Assembly: GCF_009917485.1 (NCBI RefSeq)
Contig: NZ_QZDT01000001.1
Span: 124,001-188,000, forward strand
Reading direction: 5' to 3'
Length of the DNA stretch: 64,000 nt
From: Parablautia muri
GTDB lineage: Bacteria; Bacillota; Clostridia; Lachnospirales; Lachnospiraceae
In this document: piece after piece, positions 26,154-35,178 of the stretch
Layout of the letters: every line of letters begins with the position of its first letter
Position numbering within the stretch: the stretch's first letter is position 1
Translations under genes and position numbers: made by a program
The notes under the pieces: model-generated
The model's input: the letters and a program-made list of their open reading frames with translations, nothing else
Told to the model about the DNA's origin: nothing
Database searches by the model: none

Positions 26154-26193
26154 ATGATATTTACAGGCGATCAGGCCGGATTGGAGGAAATAT

Positions 26194-26520
26194 ATGATAA
26201 CATTGACTGAGGATGAAAAGAGGATAGTTTTCGAGCTGGAAGGCTGCCACAGGTATGATGCAGTACAGGAGATTGCTGTGATCTTCCGGTATACCCGTGA
26301 CCATAATATAAAAGCAACTGCAGAAAATCTGTTAAAGAAACTTCGTGAGCTTTCGGAAGATGACTGCAGGGAGCTGAACTGTGACATTCAGAGAAATTAT
26401 CACCTGCCCTGGAAAGCAAGGACGGTTGGGGAGATGGTTGCTGTGGCAAGGCAGGAGTCCGCGCCCGGAAACTGGAAGGGCATGACATTATGGCACTGGA
26501 ACGTTTTGACCCGGAAGTAA
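26194..26520 (+). CDS. Small mobile-element protein, unknown function
   Basis: 108 residues. Start MITLTEDEKRIVFELEGCHR follows GGAGGAAATAT. The C-terminal half has YHLPWKARTVGEMVAVARQE. I recall such proteins from Clostridia conjugative transposons but know no function. The last 31 bp overlap the next gene in another frame, suggesting coupling. Confidence 0.5.
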   Translation: MITLTEDEKRIVFELEGCHRYDAVQEIAVIFRYTRDHNIKATAENLLKKLRELSEDDCRELNCDIQRNYHLPWKARTVGEMVAVARQESAPGNWKGMTLWHWNVLTRK

Positions 26521-26717
26521 TGCATATGATAGTGTTTGATGTGCTTTCGGGGGAGTCTCCCGTAGGAGATAAAGGTGAACGGATGAGGCTGTTTCTGACC
26601 GAAGCCGGTTATAAAAAAGCGTTGGAAAATCAGGACAGGCCCTTCATCCAGATTTTGAACCATGCAAAAGTGTCACAAGGGCACCTAGGATATGACCGGC
26701 TGGATGGAGAACGATAA
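26490..26717 (+). CDS. Small mobile-element protein, unknown function
   Basis: 75 residues, MALERFDPEVMHMIVFDVLS at the start. It overlaps the upstream small gene by 31 bp. No domain recognised. The set 24434-26717 is the left-over of a conjugative element; integrase and relaxase genes are missing. Confidence 0.45.
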   Translation: MALERFDPEVMHMIVFDVLSGESPVGDKGERMRLFLTEAGYKKALENQDRPFIQILNHAKVSQGHLGYDRLDGER

Positions 26718-26866
26718 TCTGCAAAATGTTGTAATGTAAGGGATTATTTTTCCAATGGGGAATGAGGGTTCCGGTAAGGAATGCTGAGGTTGCCGCTTTT
26801 GTTTCATAGTGCATAATCAAATTGATAATCGGCATGATATAGGAAAGGAAGATAGTAAATATAGGT

Positions 26867-26909
26867 TTAGCATATCGGCACTTTCAAACAAAAAGTGCCG
26901 ATATGCTAA
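26867..26909. repeat. Perfect 18-bp inverted repeat before the AbiEi-like gene
   Basis: TTAGCATATCGGCACTTT (26867-26884) and its exact complement (26892-26909) around a 7-base loop. It ends 13 bp before the antitoxin start, just upstream of the GGAG site. AbiEi-type antitoxins bind inverted repeats in their own promoters, so this is a candidate autoregulatory operator; it could also act on translation as an RNA hairpin. Confidence 0.8.
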
Positions 26910-26922
26910 TGGAGATGATTTT

Positions 26923-27591
26923 ATGATCAATGACAGCGGTATATTTCTGTTAAAAAATAAGGAGCCTTTTGACAGGCAGGAGATTTTTCGGGTTTTAGAA
27001 GAACAATACAAAGGGCTGAGCCTGGCGTCTTATAAATTGAAAATGCAGTGCTTGTTGGAATCGGGGAAAATTGCGAGAGTTGGAAGGAATCTGTATTGCA
27101 TTCCGGATAATCAGGCGCCGGTATATGATTATGAGTATTCGGAGCTTGCAGTAATCATTCAAAAATTGATTTATGAAAGACATCCTTTTTTAGAATACCG
27201 GATTTTTGAACTGGTACAGATGAATGAATTTTTATACCACCAGATTGCTCACAATGCAGTCTTTGTGTTTGTTGAGGCAGATCTGGGTGATTTTGTGTTT
27301 GAAACATTGAAAGAAAAATTCCCAGGGAAGATTTTATTAAATCCTTCTGTAAAGGAGTATCATCTATATTGGCAGGATGATCTTATCATTATAGGAAAGC
27401 TGCCGACAGAAGCGCCAAAAGGAAAGAAAGTGGAATGGCATACCTGTCTTGAAAAAATGCTCGTTGATATGACCGCAGAAAAAGTGATAAAGACAACCTT
27501 CAGCGAGGCGGAATATCCAGGTGTACTGGAGCAGGCGTTTCAAAAATATATTATTGATGAAAGCCAGATGTTCCGTTATGCAAAGCGATGA
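26923..27591 (+). CDS. AbiEi-like antitoxin (type IV TA), first locus
   Basis: 222 residues from the ATG at 26923; the earlier ATG at 26809 would place the palindrome inside the gene. An N-terminal winged helix (RQEIFRVLEEQYKGLSLASY, then KLKMQCLLESGKIARVGRNL) and a C-terminal alpha/beta part resemble AbiEi/DUF6577-type antitoxins. The next gene is a broken AbiEii toxin. The antitoxin seems intact. Confidence 0.65.
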   Translation: MINDSGIFLLKNKEPFDRQEIFRVLEEQYKGLSLASYKLKMQCLLESGKIARVGRNLYCIPDNQAPVYDYEYSELAVIIQKLIYERHPFLEYRIFELVQMNEFLYHQIAHNAVFVFVEADLGDFVFETLKEKFPGKILLNPSVKEYHLYWQDDLIIIGKLPTEAPKGKKVEWHTCLEKMLVDMTAEKVIKTTFSEAEYPGVLEQAFQKYIIDESQMFRYAKR

Positions 27592-27663
27592 CATGTAAAA
27601 GATGATATTTTGAAAATTATTCATAGTCAGACAAGAATAAAACTCAGAACGAAGAAATAAATT

Positions 27664-28388
27664 TATGCTCACAAAAGAAAACTTTAATGAATCTCATATC
27701 CGGATGTTACAGAAACAGAGCAAAAAAAATCCTGCGCTTTTAGAAAGGGCAATATTTGCATTTGGCTTATTAGAGGCAATCAGGCGGGTAGAAATGCCGT
27801 TTGTTTTTAAGGAGGCACCTGCCTGCTCCTTTTGTTAAAGCATCCTATGAGACTGTCTACGGATATAGATATTATTGTTGCGCCGGATACGGATGTGGAT
27901 ACATATATTTCAAAAGCATCAACGATATTTCCATTTAAACAATGTGAGGAACAGGTACGCATTGGTAAAAACAGCATTGAAAAGAGGCATTTTAAATTTA
28001 CTTACCAGTCTCCGATCACCGGAAAAGATATCTATATTCTTTTGGATATTTTATTTGCTGAAAACCCTTATACAAAAGTGGTGGACTGTGAAATAAGGAA
28101 TGATTTATTATTAACCGAGCCAGAATATCTGCTGGTAAAAACGCCGGATATTAACTGTATTCTTGGTAATAAACTGACGGCATTTGAGCCACATACAACA
28201 GGGATTCCATTAAATGTAAAAAAGATATGGAAGTGATGAAGCAGATGTATGATGTCGGAACATTGCTGGACGAATTTACAGATTTTGATCTGGTGTATGA
28301 TACATATTGTAAAGTGGAAGCGGAAGAAATTTCTTATCGGGGGAATGACATAACAGTAGGGGATGCAATTAAGGAGTGTGGATCATAG
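27664..28388 (+). pseudogene. AbiEii/AbiGii nucleotidyltransferase toxin, frameshifted
   Basis: Translation starts MLTKENFNESHIRMLQKQ and runs to VEMPFVFK; a one-base loss near 27809-27811 then breaks the conserved FKGGTCL motif. The next frame (27832-28236) keeps the NTase signature MRLSTDIDIIV. A second shift at the A run 28218-28223 moves to KDMEVMKQMYDVGTLLDEFT, ending at 28388, with faint remnants (MKGQKFIADG) up to about 28600. AbiEii toxins transfer nucleotides to tRNA or proteins. This copy should be inactive. Confidence 0.75.
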
Positions 28389-28762
28389 TACTGTCATACA
28401 AGGGACAAAACGCGGCTTGGAAGTATGAAAGGACAGAAATTTATTGCAGACGGCCATGATATAGACGAGTGTAATGATGAAATTGCCAGATTATTTTGGG
28501 TGGATGACGGATGAAGATGTTGCCAGATATACATATTGCAATATAGGCCGTTCCAGATTTGGAGGAACTGCCGGGCACGACCAAGACAATAATACTTGAT
28601 GAACAATGAAAACATATAGATTTATAGACAGCTAAAGATATCCAATCCGTTATCTTCTCTATATAATTTTGCAAAAACATACAGACTATATCTTGACATA
28701 TCTATTGACCTTTTTGGTAAAAATATAGTAGTGTAGGGAGAGTGGAAGGAGTGGATACTTGT

Positions 28763-29389
28763 ATGCTGAAGGAATATCTGGAAAAAAACTATGGTTTCAA
28801 CGAACCGATTTTCATTAACGAGATCCGTCTGGATGGATTTAATGACAATGCCCTGCGCCACTATTTCAAACGGATGCTCAAATCAGGCGACCTAGCCCGT
28901 TTTGATACGGGGATTTATTATCTCCCCAAAGCGTCACGGCTACTGAAAAAAAGTTATTTAGATCCCATGAAAGTCATTGTACGCAAATATATCCAAAGTA
29001 CGACAGAAACCTATGGATACTTTGCCGGAGCCACTTTTGCTAATCAGATTGGTCTGACAACTCAGATGCCGGCAACACTGGAGATCGTAACATCAAAAGA
29101 ATCGACAAAAGGGCGTACTGTTACCGTAGGTTCCCAGACCGTCCGGCTGAAACGGCCTGCTACCAATATAACATCGGAAAATGTCGGCCTGCTCCAGTTT
29201 TTGGATGCCGTTTCTCAAGGAGAAAAATATTCCGAGCTTTCTGATTCGGAAACCGGAATTCTTTTGAAAAACTATGCAAAACAACAAAATTACAGTAAGG
29301 AGCTTCTTTCCAGTGTGCTGTCCGGTATTACGGGGCCAACGGCAAAAAAACTGATTGAATGGGGAATTATTTATGAATTTACATTATGA
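28763..29389 (+). CDS. AbiEi-type antitoxin (type IV TA), second locus
   Basis: 208 residues from the ATG at 28763 (GTG codons at 28742 and 28751 are alternatives; the GGAAGGAG site lies between). The N-terminal winged helix (FINEIRLDGFNDNALRHYFK, then SGDLARFDTGIYYLP) and the middle TYGYFAGATFANQIGLTTQ match AbiEi/DUF6088 antitoxins. Its end overlaps a 17-codon stub of the partner toxin. A TTGACA/TTGACC region at 28693-28710 may be the promoter but spacing to a -10 is poor. Confidence 0.75.
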   Translation: MLKEYLEKNYGFNEPIFINEIRLDGFNDNALRHYFKRMLKSGDLARFDTGIYYLPKASRLLKKSYLDPMKVIVRKYIQSTTETYGYFAGATFANQIGLTTQMPATLEIVTSKESTKGRTVTVGSQTVRLKRPATNITSENVGLLQFLDAVSQGEKYSELSDSETGILLKNYAKQQNYSKELLSSVLSGITGPTAKKLIEWGIIYEFTL

Positions 29390-29423
29390 CCACGAAGCAT
29401 TTAGCAAGCTTAAAGTTGAGTGA
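29373..29423 (+). pseudogene. AbiEii toxin stub, 3' deleted
   Basis: ATG at 29373 overlaps the antitoxin end; the 16 residues MNLHYDHEAFSKLKVE match the usual start of AbiEii toxins (MNLHYD..AF). Everything after is gone. Confidence 0.65.
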
Positions 29424-29777
29424 TAGTTGGTATATTTTCTCTAGGGCAGGATCAGAAAAACCAGCCAAGCCATTCGTATATCCGTTGAATAGTCAAATAC
29501 CTACGCTGATGGTGGTCGAGGAATCAAAGAAAGGAGACGGATTGCATTATCATTGATAGTTGCAATGGTGTAAAAGATGATAAAATATCCATTGAACGAT
29601 TGTTGGTTGAAACCTGCAATCTTATTTTTCTTTCCAGTACTTTTCATTTGACCACTTATACCATTTCGGTTGTGAAATTCCATAAACAATGATATAAATT
29701 CCTGTATTTTTGTTTACCAGAGAGGATTCAGTTGTTGCTTGTCAAATCAGGTACAGGCAAGCTGTTTGGGAGGTATC
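29424..29777. other. Decayed region between TA remnant and DUF3795 gene
   Basis: One frame from about 29407 to 29556 reads like the C-terminus of some protein (WYIFSRAGSEKPAKPFVYPL, then NSQIPTLMVVEE) but has no start and I cannot name it. The rest shows no gene, RNA or clear promoter. Confidence 0.4.
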
Positions 29778-30326
29778 ATGAAAGGATTTAACCGACAAAA
29801 TCAGTTCTTGTCCCTTTGTGGTCTAAATTGTGGACTTTGCCCTATGTTTTTGAACCAAAACTGCCCCGGCTGCGGTGGAGGGGAAGGAAATCAGTCGTGC
29901 AGGATCGCAAGGTGCAGCATGGAGCACAGAGGAGTAGAATACTGCTGTCAATGCAGGGAGTACCCATGTGAAAAATATGAGCATATTGATGATTTTGATT
30001 CCTTTATTACACATCGCAACCGAAGGGCTGATCTGGAAAAGGTCCGGCAGTTTGGGGCCGAAGCCTACAATACAGAGCAGATGGAAAAGATGAAAATACT
30101 GGATATTTTATTGTCCGGCTATAATGGCGGCCGTAAAAAGACCCTTTTTTGCGTTGCGGTAAACCTTTTGAATCTGCAGGAGATTAGGGAGGCGCTCAGG
30201 AAAATAGGGAGCAGGCCGGATATGGAAACTCTCACGCTCAAAGAGAAAAGCGCTTTTGCCGCAGGGGTGCTTTCGGAGATTGCATCCCGTAGAAAGGTTG
30301 ATCTGAAGTTGCACAGGAAAAAGTAA
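29778..30326 (+). CDS. DUF3795 cysteine-rich protein
   Basis: 182 residues from the ATG at 29778 (GGGAGG four bases ahead; an ATG at 29739 is less likely). The N-terminal half has the DUF3795 cysteine pattern: CGLNCGLCPMFLNQNCPGCG, then CRIARCSMEH and CCQCREYPCEKY. These cysteines probably bind metal or a cluster. The C-terminal half is helical. The function of the family is not established. Two more DUF3795 genes follow within 1.5 kb and a fourth is at 57376. Confidence 0.8.
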   Translation: MKGFNRQNQFLSLCGLNCGLCPMFLNQNCPGCGGGEGNQSCRIARCSMEHRGVEYCCQCREYPCEKYEHIDDFDSFITHRNRRADLEKVRQFGAEAYNTEQMEKMKILDILLSGYNGGRKKTLFCVAVNLLNLQEIREALRKIGSRPDMETLTLKEKSAFAAGVLSEIASRRKVDLKLHRKK

Positions 30327-30410
30327 TGATCCAGATACAGCGCTATTTGTATCAGAGACAGCTAACAGTAAAAGAGAATTAGAAAAAGTAAAGCGGAAAG
30401 GAATCATTCT

Positions 30411-30892
30411 ATGAAGTACACATGTACGGTGATAGCAGTGGCCGACATGAACGCCGCAAAAAATTTTATGAGGATTTGTTTGGACTGGAAGTATTTCAGG
30501 ACTACGGACGGAATATCGCTTTTACCTGCGGCCTGGCATTGCAGCAGGATTTTGACTGGCTTGTGAATCTGCCCAAAGAAAAGGTATTAAAAAAATCCAA
30601 CAATGCGGAAATCGTCTTTGAGGAACAGGACTTTGACGGATTTCTGTGCAGGCTGATAGAATACCCGGATATTGAATATCTGGGAGAAGTAATCGAACAT
30701 AGCTGTAGCCAGCGGGTGATTCGTTTTTATGATCTGGACGGGCATATCATAGAGGTCGGTGAGGATATGAAAATGGTGATAAAGCGTTTTCTTGCTTCCG
30801 GCATGACGATGGAGGAGAACTCTGTGAAAATGGACGCCTCCGTGGAGGACTTAACGAAACTTCTGGATAGTGAATGCATGGCGGGCCAATAA
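30411..30892 (+). pseudogene. VOC (glyoxalase-like) protein, frameshifted near the start
   Basis: ATG at 30411 with a GGAAAGGAAT site opens MKYTCTVIAVADMNAAKN; the run of six A at 30458-30463 has lost one base, after which the frame 30422-30892 continues FYEDLFGLEVFQDYGRNIAF. The remainder has the VOC pattern and the final strand VIRFYDLDGHIIEVGE. A single base would restore a 160-residue protein, so sequencing error or phase variation in the A tract is also possible. Confidence 0.7.
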
Positions 30893-30920
30893 ACAAATCG
30901 AGAGTTGAGGAAGGGAAAGA

Positions 30921-31295
30921 ATGAAACGAGAATTAGGAATTGCAAGGTGTGGGCTTGCCTGTTGCCTGTGTTCAGAAAATGAAAAATGCAATGGCTGCTA
31001 TTCGGATAACTGTCCTGATTACACCCAATGCGAAAACAGAAAATGTTCCATGGAAAAGGAACTTCCAGGCTGTTATGCCTGTGAAATGGATTGTAAAAGA
31101 GGGTTGCTGAACAAAATCAAGCCATATGGATTTACATTATTTATAAAAAGATATGGGATAGAAAATCTTCTTGACTGCCTTGAAGAAAATGAAAAGAGAG
31201 GAATCCTGTATCATCGTAAAGGGATTATTGGCGATTATGATGATTTTGACGATGTGGAAAAGCTGATAGAATTTATTAAGATGGGGAAACGCTAA
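30921..31295 (+). CDS. DUF3795 cysteine-rich protein
   Basis: 124 residues after GAGGAAGGGAAAGA. Eleven cysteines, most in the first 60 residues (ARCGLACCLCSENEKCNGCY, later CYACEMDCKRG), followed by a short helical tail. Same family as the neighbours at 29778 and 31323. Role unknown; the spacing suggests one transcription unit with them. Confidence 0.8.
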   Translation: MKRELGIARCGLACCLCSENEKCNGCYSDNCPDYTQCENRKCSMEKELPGCYACEMDCKRGLLNKIKPYGFTLFIKRYGIENLLDCLEENEKRGILYHRKGIIGDYDDFDDVEKLIEFIKMGKR

Positions 31296-31322
31296 ATTAG
31301 GATTTTTAGGAGGTACATAACC

Positions 31323-31655
31323 ATGAGAAATATGATTGCATACTGTGGGCTGGATTGTGGGAAATGCGATGCATATCTCGCAACAATCAATGACGACCAG
31401 GCGTTGCGTGAGAAAACTGCAAAACTATGGGCCGAGTTAAATAATGCCTCCATTCTGCCTGAACATATCAATTGTGAAGGATGTCGCGTTGATGGAGCGA
31501 AAACTGTATTCTGCGATAGTCTTTGCGGAATTCGTCAGTGTGCATTGAAAAAAGATGCGGAAACATGTGGTGACTGCCCAGACATGGAAAGCTGTCAGAC
31601 TGTTGGAGAGATCATCTCAAACAACCCGGACGCCCTAAAAAATCTGAGGGGATAG
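31323..31655 (+). CDS. DUF3795 cysteine-rich protein
   Basis: 110 residues after an AGGAGG site. Pattern MIAYCGLDCGKCDAYLATIN, then CEGCRVDG, CDSLCGIRQCAL and CGDCPDMESC. Third member of the cluster and full length for the short form of the family. Confidence 0.82.
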   Translation: MRNMIAYCGLDCGKCDAYLATINDDQALREKTAKLWAELNNASILPEHINCEGCRVDGAKTVFCDSLCGIRQCALKKDAETCGDCPDMESCQTVGEIISNNPDALKNLRG

Positions 31656-31736
31656 ACTGCATATCCGTTTGACAACTTACGGCTTGTAAGAACTTTAAAC
31701 AGGGGGGAAACCATGCTTCAGAGGGAGAATGATTTC

Positions 31737-31988
31737 ATGAAACAATTTAGTCGCGAAGCAGAACAGATCATGATGGAACGTTTCGGGAAAGATACCATTA
31801 TCTCGTTGGCAAGAACGGAAAACGCAACGCTTTATGCGCGATATGTAAATGCCTATTACGAAAATGGTTCATTTTATATCATTACTCATGCACTTTCGAA
31901 TAAAATAAAACAGATAAAAGCGAATCCTGTTGTAGCAATCACCGGCGAGTGGTTTACAGCACATGGGACAAGGTATGACATGGAGTAG
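31737..31988 (+). pseudogene. Pyridoxamine 5'-phosphate oxidase-like protein, 3' truncated
   Basis: 83 residues from the ATG at 31737 (AGGGAG site). The split-barrel start MKQFSREAEQIMMERFGKDT and strand NPVVAITGEWFTAHG are typical of small FMN-binding PNPOx-like proteins, which have about 140-150 residues. Here the frame stops after HGTRYDME and the MerR remnant follows 11 bp later, so a deletion has joined the two. Confidence 0.6.
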
Positions 31989-31999
31989 GTAGCAAAACA

Positions 32000-32838
32000 A
32001 TGTTTCGGATAGGAGAGTTTTCAAAGCTGACGCAGTTATCTGTTCGTATGCTCCGCTATTATGATGAGACAGGCATCCTGACGCCGGCAGAGGTTGACAA
32101 GTGGACGGGACACCGGCTGTATTCGGTGGATCAAATACCGCGCCTGAATAAAATCCTGTATTTGCGGGACAGTGGACTGAATGTTTCAGAAATTGCGCTT
32201 GCTCTGACGTTGGACGAGCAATCACTTTTCGGACATCTCGACAAAAAGCGCATGGAGATAGAAAATGCAATACAGGCCGAATAGGAAAAACTGCGGAAAA
32301 TCGAATTTGCAAAAAGTGAAATATAGGATGGCAAAGGAGAGCTGCACTATAACATTTCCATTAAGCCAATCTCTGGGTATCAGGTGCTGTCATTGCGGAG
32401 GGTTGTACCAGACTACTATTCCGAGGGCGACTTATGGAAAGAACTCTCTGCTTTTACGAGGGCGCAAAAAACAGAAATAACGGGCAGTACATTTTCTATT
32501 TATCACGATACAGAATTTCGGGAGACAGATGTTGATATTGAACTGTGAGCTCCAGTAAAGAAAATGGGAAATGCAAATGACCCATTTTGTTTCCGTATGA
32601 CAGAACAGTCCCGCATATGGCCTGCACAATGGTCTATGGCGATTTTGCAAATATAAAAGGAGCTTATCTTGCCTTTGCCGAATGGCTGCAGAAAAACAGT
32701 GAATACAAAATATTTGACCCGATGCGTCAAATCGTGCATAGAGGCCCGTGGAATGAGAAGAACCCTGAAAAGTATTTGATTGAGCTTCAAATACCACTGG
32801 AACACCATACCCATATAGAATTTGAAATGCCCCGCTAA
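32000..32838 (+). pseudogene. MerR regulator with GyrI-like effector domain, several stops and a frameshift
   Basis: Residues 1-94 form a normal MerR DNA-binding domain (FRIGEFSKLTQLSVRMLRYY). The frame then has TAG at 32282, TAG at 32324 and TGA at 32546, with good GyrI-like coding between them (NISIKPISGYQVLSLRRVVP). A frameshift near 32580 leads into 32587-32838 (MACTMVYGDFANIKGAYLAF to HHTHIEFEMP). The whole would be a 280-residue multidrug-sensing type regulator. No longer functional as a full protein. Confidence 0.75.
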
Positions 32839-32839
32839 A

Positions 32840-33040
32840 AAAGCAGGGCATTTTTCCCTCTTGTATCTCACTTACGCTGTTTTCCGCTATCTCCTTAACC
32901 CTTTTTGTTATTTGTTCCTCGGCTATCCGCTTGAATACCGTTTCCATTTTTTCAGTGCCTACATAGTGGCTTTCCACGATAATTTTTGTGGGTGGGTGCT
33001 GTCGGGTGGCTCTATGCTGTGCCTTGCTGTCTTTGCTCAT
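32840..33040 (-). pseudogene. N-terminal part of a small conjugative-element protein
   Basis: Start MSKDSKAQHRATRQHPPTKI with a good AAGGAG site; continues IIVESHYVGTEKMETVFKRI. I recognise this start from small proteins in Clostridia conjugative elements. The open frame runs on to 32432 but there it only mirrors the MerR remnant, so the true 3' end has been lost. Confidence 0.5.
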
Positions 33041-33149
33041 AAATCTGCTCCTTTACAATAAAATAGAGCGCATAGATTTTTCTATACGCTCTGACGCTGT
33101 GTTACTTATTTAGTTGTGATTGTGGTAATAGTTGACAGTTATCTAATAT

Positions 33150-33617
33150 TTAACCTAACTCCTTAAATTCCCCCTCCTGAATAGAAATTTCAAAATCAAA
33201 TTTTGTGTTCTCGCCCGCAACTATCTTAATTCTATTGTTTCCACTTTCTACATTCAAAGTGCTTTGAATAGGCTCTGACATTTCGGTGTCACATTCAGCA
33301 ATGATTGAAACATCTCCCTTTGGATTTATCAATACCAGTTTCATCTTTCCAGAGAAGACATTTATTGTGTATGTTATATCTAAAGATTTATCTTCCTCTG
33401 CGTCAAAAACCCATATGGTGTCCATACCCTCCATTTTTTCAACGCTTGCCGTAAAATGTCCGTCCTCTGCTGTCTGTTCATAATTATTAAGGTTATATGA
33501 ATTTGTATTACTTGCTATTTTTATATCGTTGTCATATATGGCAACCATTGGATTTGCACAACCTGTCATTAAACAAACAGCAATCATTCCTGCACCAAGC
33601 ATTTTTTTGATTTTCAT
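33150..33617 (-). CDS. Lipoprotein of unknown function
   Basis: 155 residues after TATGGAGGTAC. Signal peptide with lipobox LMTGC (Cys20), so it should be lipid-anchored outside. The rest is a beta-rich domain (TVEKMEGMDTIWVFDAEEDK type, then SLDITYTINVFSGKMKLVLI) without cysteine. It seems intact among the decayed genes. No relation recognised. Confidence 0.7.
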   Translation of the reverse strand: MKIKKMLGAGMIAVCLMTGCANPMVAIYDNDIKIASNTNSYNLNNYEQTAEDGHFTASVEKMEGMDTIWVFDAEEDKSLDITYTINVFSGKMKLVLINPKGDVSIIAECDTEMSEPIQSTLNVESGNNRIKIVAGENTKFDFEISIQEGEFKELG

Positions 33618-33736
33618 AATGTACCTCCATAAGCTACGATTTATTCAATTAAGATACTACCACAATCACACCTATATTTCTATCGCATTTTCATTAAATT
33701 TCTTCCTCCCTCCGCTTAATCTTGCCTTGTTGCCTG

Positions 33737-34162
33737 TTATGCTGTCGGCTCTCGTTCTGAAGCTATCTGCTTTGTATTGCTGTCTTTTACCTGCGGAAGA
33801 ATAGCGGACAGACTGGCGCACGTTTCCGCTTTGTCCTGCTCCCCAAACTGATAGATTAAGTTGATTTCATCAGCGTTAAAAGGTATCTGAAAATTTGTGC
33901 CCTCACATAAACGCTCCACGCCCACGCACTTAGGGATATTCCTTGTCAGTTCGCAATTATCCCTCACTGTGATTGTTCCATGACTGTCGGTCTGCCTTAC
34001 CTCGACTTCGCACTGGCTTTTCTGCTCCAAAACAAGCCATTGGTAATTATCGCTTTCTTTGGTAAATACACTCTGATGCGCATTGGAGTGTGTCTTGCTA
34101 CGGATATATTTGTCGGTGATGCTGTAATAGTCTAAAATCTGCTGTTCCTGCTTTTTATTCAT
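33737..34162 (-). CDS. Conjugative-element protein of unknown function
   Basis: 141 residues, start MNKKQEQQILDYYSITDKYI. The family occurs in Lachnospiraceae conjugative elements. The segment NADEINLIYQFGEQDKAETC, then ASLSAILPQVKDS, is usually followed by a longer tail (about 30-60 residues); here the tail ends early (KQIASEREPTA), so it may be truncated. The ATG follows GGAGGGCAAAGACC. Confidence 0.5.
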   Translation of the reverse strand: MNKKQEQQILDYYSITDKYIRSKTHSNAHQSVFTKESDNYQWLVLEQKSQCEVEVRQTDSHGTITVRDNCELTRNIPKCVGVERLCEGTNFQIPFNADEINLIYQFGEQDKAETCASLSAILPQVKDSNTKQIASEREPTA

Positions 34163-34224
34163 GGTCTTTGCCCTCCTGTGATATTGATTGATATGATTGA
34201 TTGGTTTCGGTACTGATAAATGAT

Positions 34225-34323
34225 TTTCTTACGTTAATTGTTGGGAGATTGGATTGCGGAATATCATGGTTGGGTATTTCTCCGCTTGTGGGAATAGGGG
34301 GTTATTTCTTACGGTAATTACCG
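34225..34323. repeat. Two TTTCTTACGnTAATT repeats, one in a palindrome
   Basis: TTTCTTACGTTAATT (34225-34239) and TTTCTTACGGTAATT (34305-34319) lie 80 bp apart in the same orientation. The second continues into the perfect palindrome CGGTAATTACCG (34312-34323). They lie upstream of the conjugative-element gene and could be protein-binding or transfer-related sites; not identified. Confidence 0.5.
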
Positions 34324-34329
34324 CATGAA

Positions 34330-34356
34330 AAAAGACTATAACCGTCATAGTCTTTT
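34330..34356. terminator. Small hairpin terminator
   Basis: Stem AAAAGACTAT/ATAGTCTTTT with a 7-base loop. The T/A-rich ends allow termination in either direction. Confidence 0.6.
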
Positions 34357-34413
34357 AAGGATTGAGGAAGTCCCTTTATTAGTTGTATTTGTTTTGTCAC
34401 CCCTCCGCACTAT

Positions 34414-34647
34414 CCAATACCTGTTGCATTAACAGCGTCCGAAATAACCAACATTGATTTCACCAACGGCATGATTCGTGTTGTGTTCATTGACGCGGAT
34501 GACAATACGCCTGTGCTGGACATCAAGCCCTATACACCGAGTTTTGACAGGGTTGAAACGCCCGGTGTTCCCGCATGGTGCAGCGAATGGCCGAAAAGCA
34601 CAGAAGCATCCGGCCGTTTTGATTGGGGACAAGTGTTTAACTTTTAA
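34414..34647 (+). pseudogene. trmO: 3' fragment of trmO (tRNA t6A37 methyltransferase)
   Basis: The frame reads PIPVALTASEITNIDFTNGM and ends with the TrmO/YaeB C-terminal signature VETPGVPAWCSEWP..SGRFDWGQVFNF. TrmO methylates threonylcarbamoyladenosine at tRNA position 37. Only about the last 77 residues are here, with no start codon, so it is a dead fragment of a housekeeping gene out of place. Confidence 0.75.
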
Positions 34648-35136
34648 AGGGGTGACAGCTCTATTTATCAGTATTGGGGCAAACGCTCCGGGAAAAGTGA
34701 CTTAAACCCGGAATTACTTATCCAAAAGCAAGAGAAACCTACGAAAAGTTTTCATTGGGATATTATCCATAAACAGGATCATAAAGTTATTGGCGATATG
34801 TAGGTATATCTCATTGAAAATGACCGCATGGCAAAAGTGGCATTTCGCCTTTCATCTGCCTGCCAGGGCAAACGGCTTATGACAGAAGCGCTGGTGAGAG
34901 CAGTTACCTTCTGCTTTGAAGAAACGGAATTACAGCGTTTATGGGCTGATGCTCACATACAAAATATTGCATCCTATAAAACTTTGGAAAAGGCAGGCTT
35001 CAAGCGTGAGGGGCTTATCCGTGGAGGTAAAATGGTAAACACATACTGCGATTACTATTTGTATGGTATGATTAAGGCTGATTATATTGAAATTTCCCAA
35101 TCAAAAAGCGCATTGCGTGATAAGCCTGGCAAATAA
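34648..35136 (+). pseudogene. RimJ-type GNAT acetyltransferase, N-terminally truncated with in-frame stop
   Basis: In the same frame directly after the trmO stop: DSSIYQYWGKRSGKSDLNPE begins inside the family, with the first 40 or so residues missing. A TAG at 34801-34803 replaces an expected Trp or other codon (GDM-stop-VYL). The remaining 102 residues (34828-35136) hold the acetyl-CoA region SSACQGKRLMTEALVRAVTF and the C-terminal part AHIQNIASYKTLEKAGF. Confidence 0.75.
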
Positions 35137-35178
35137 TAAAATGATATGATTTGATCATCAACTTAAGGAGGTGCCGCA

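Noticed and set aside
24434-34162. A complete conjugative transposon
   Set aside because: No integrase, relaxase, coupling protein or type IV secretion genes are present; only small accessory genes and remnants remain.
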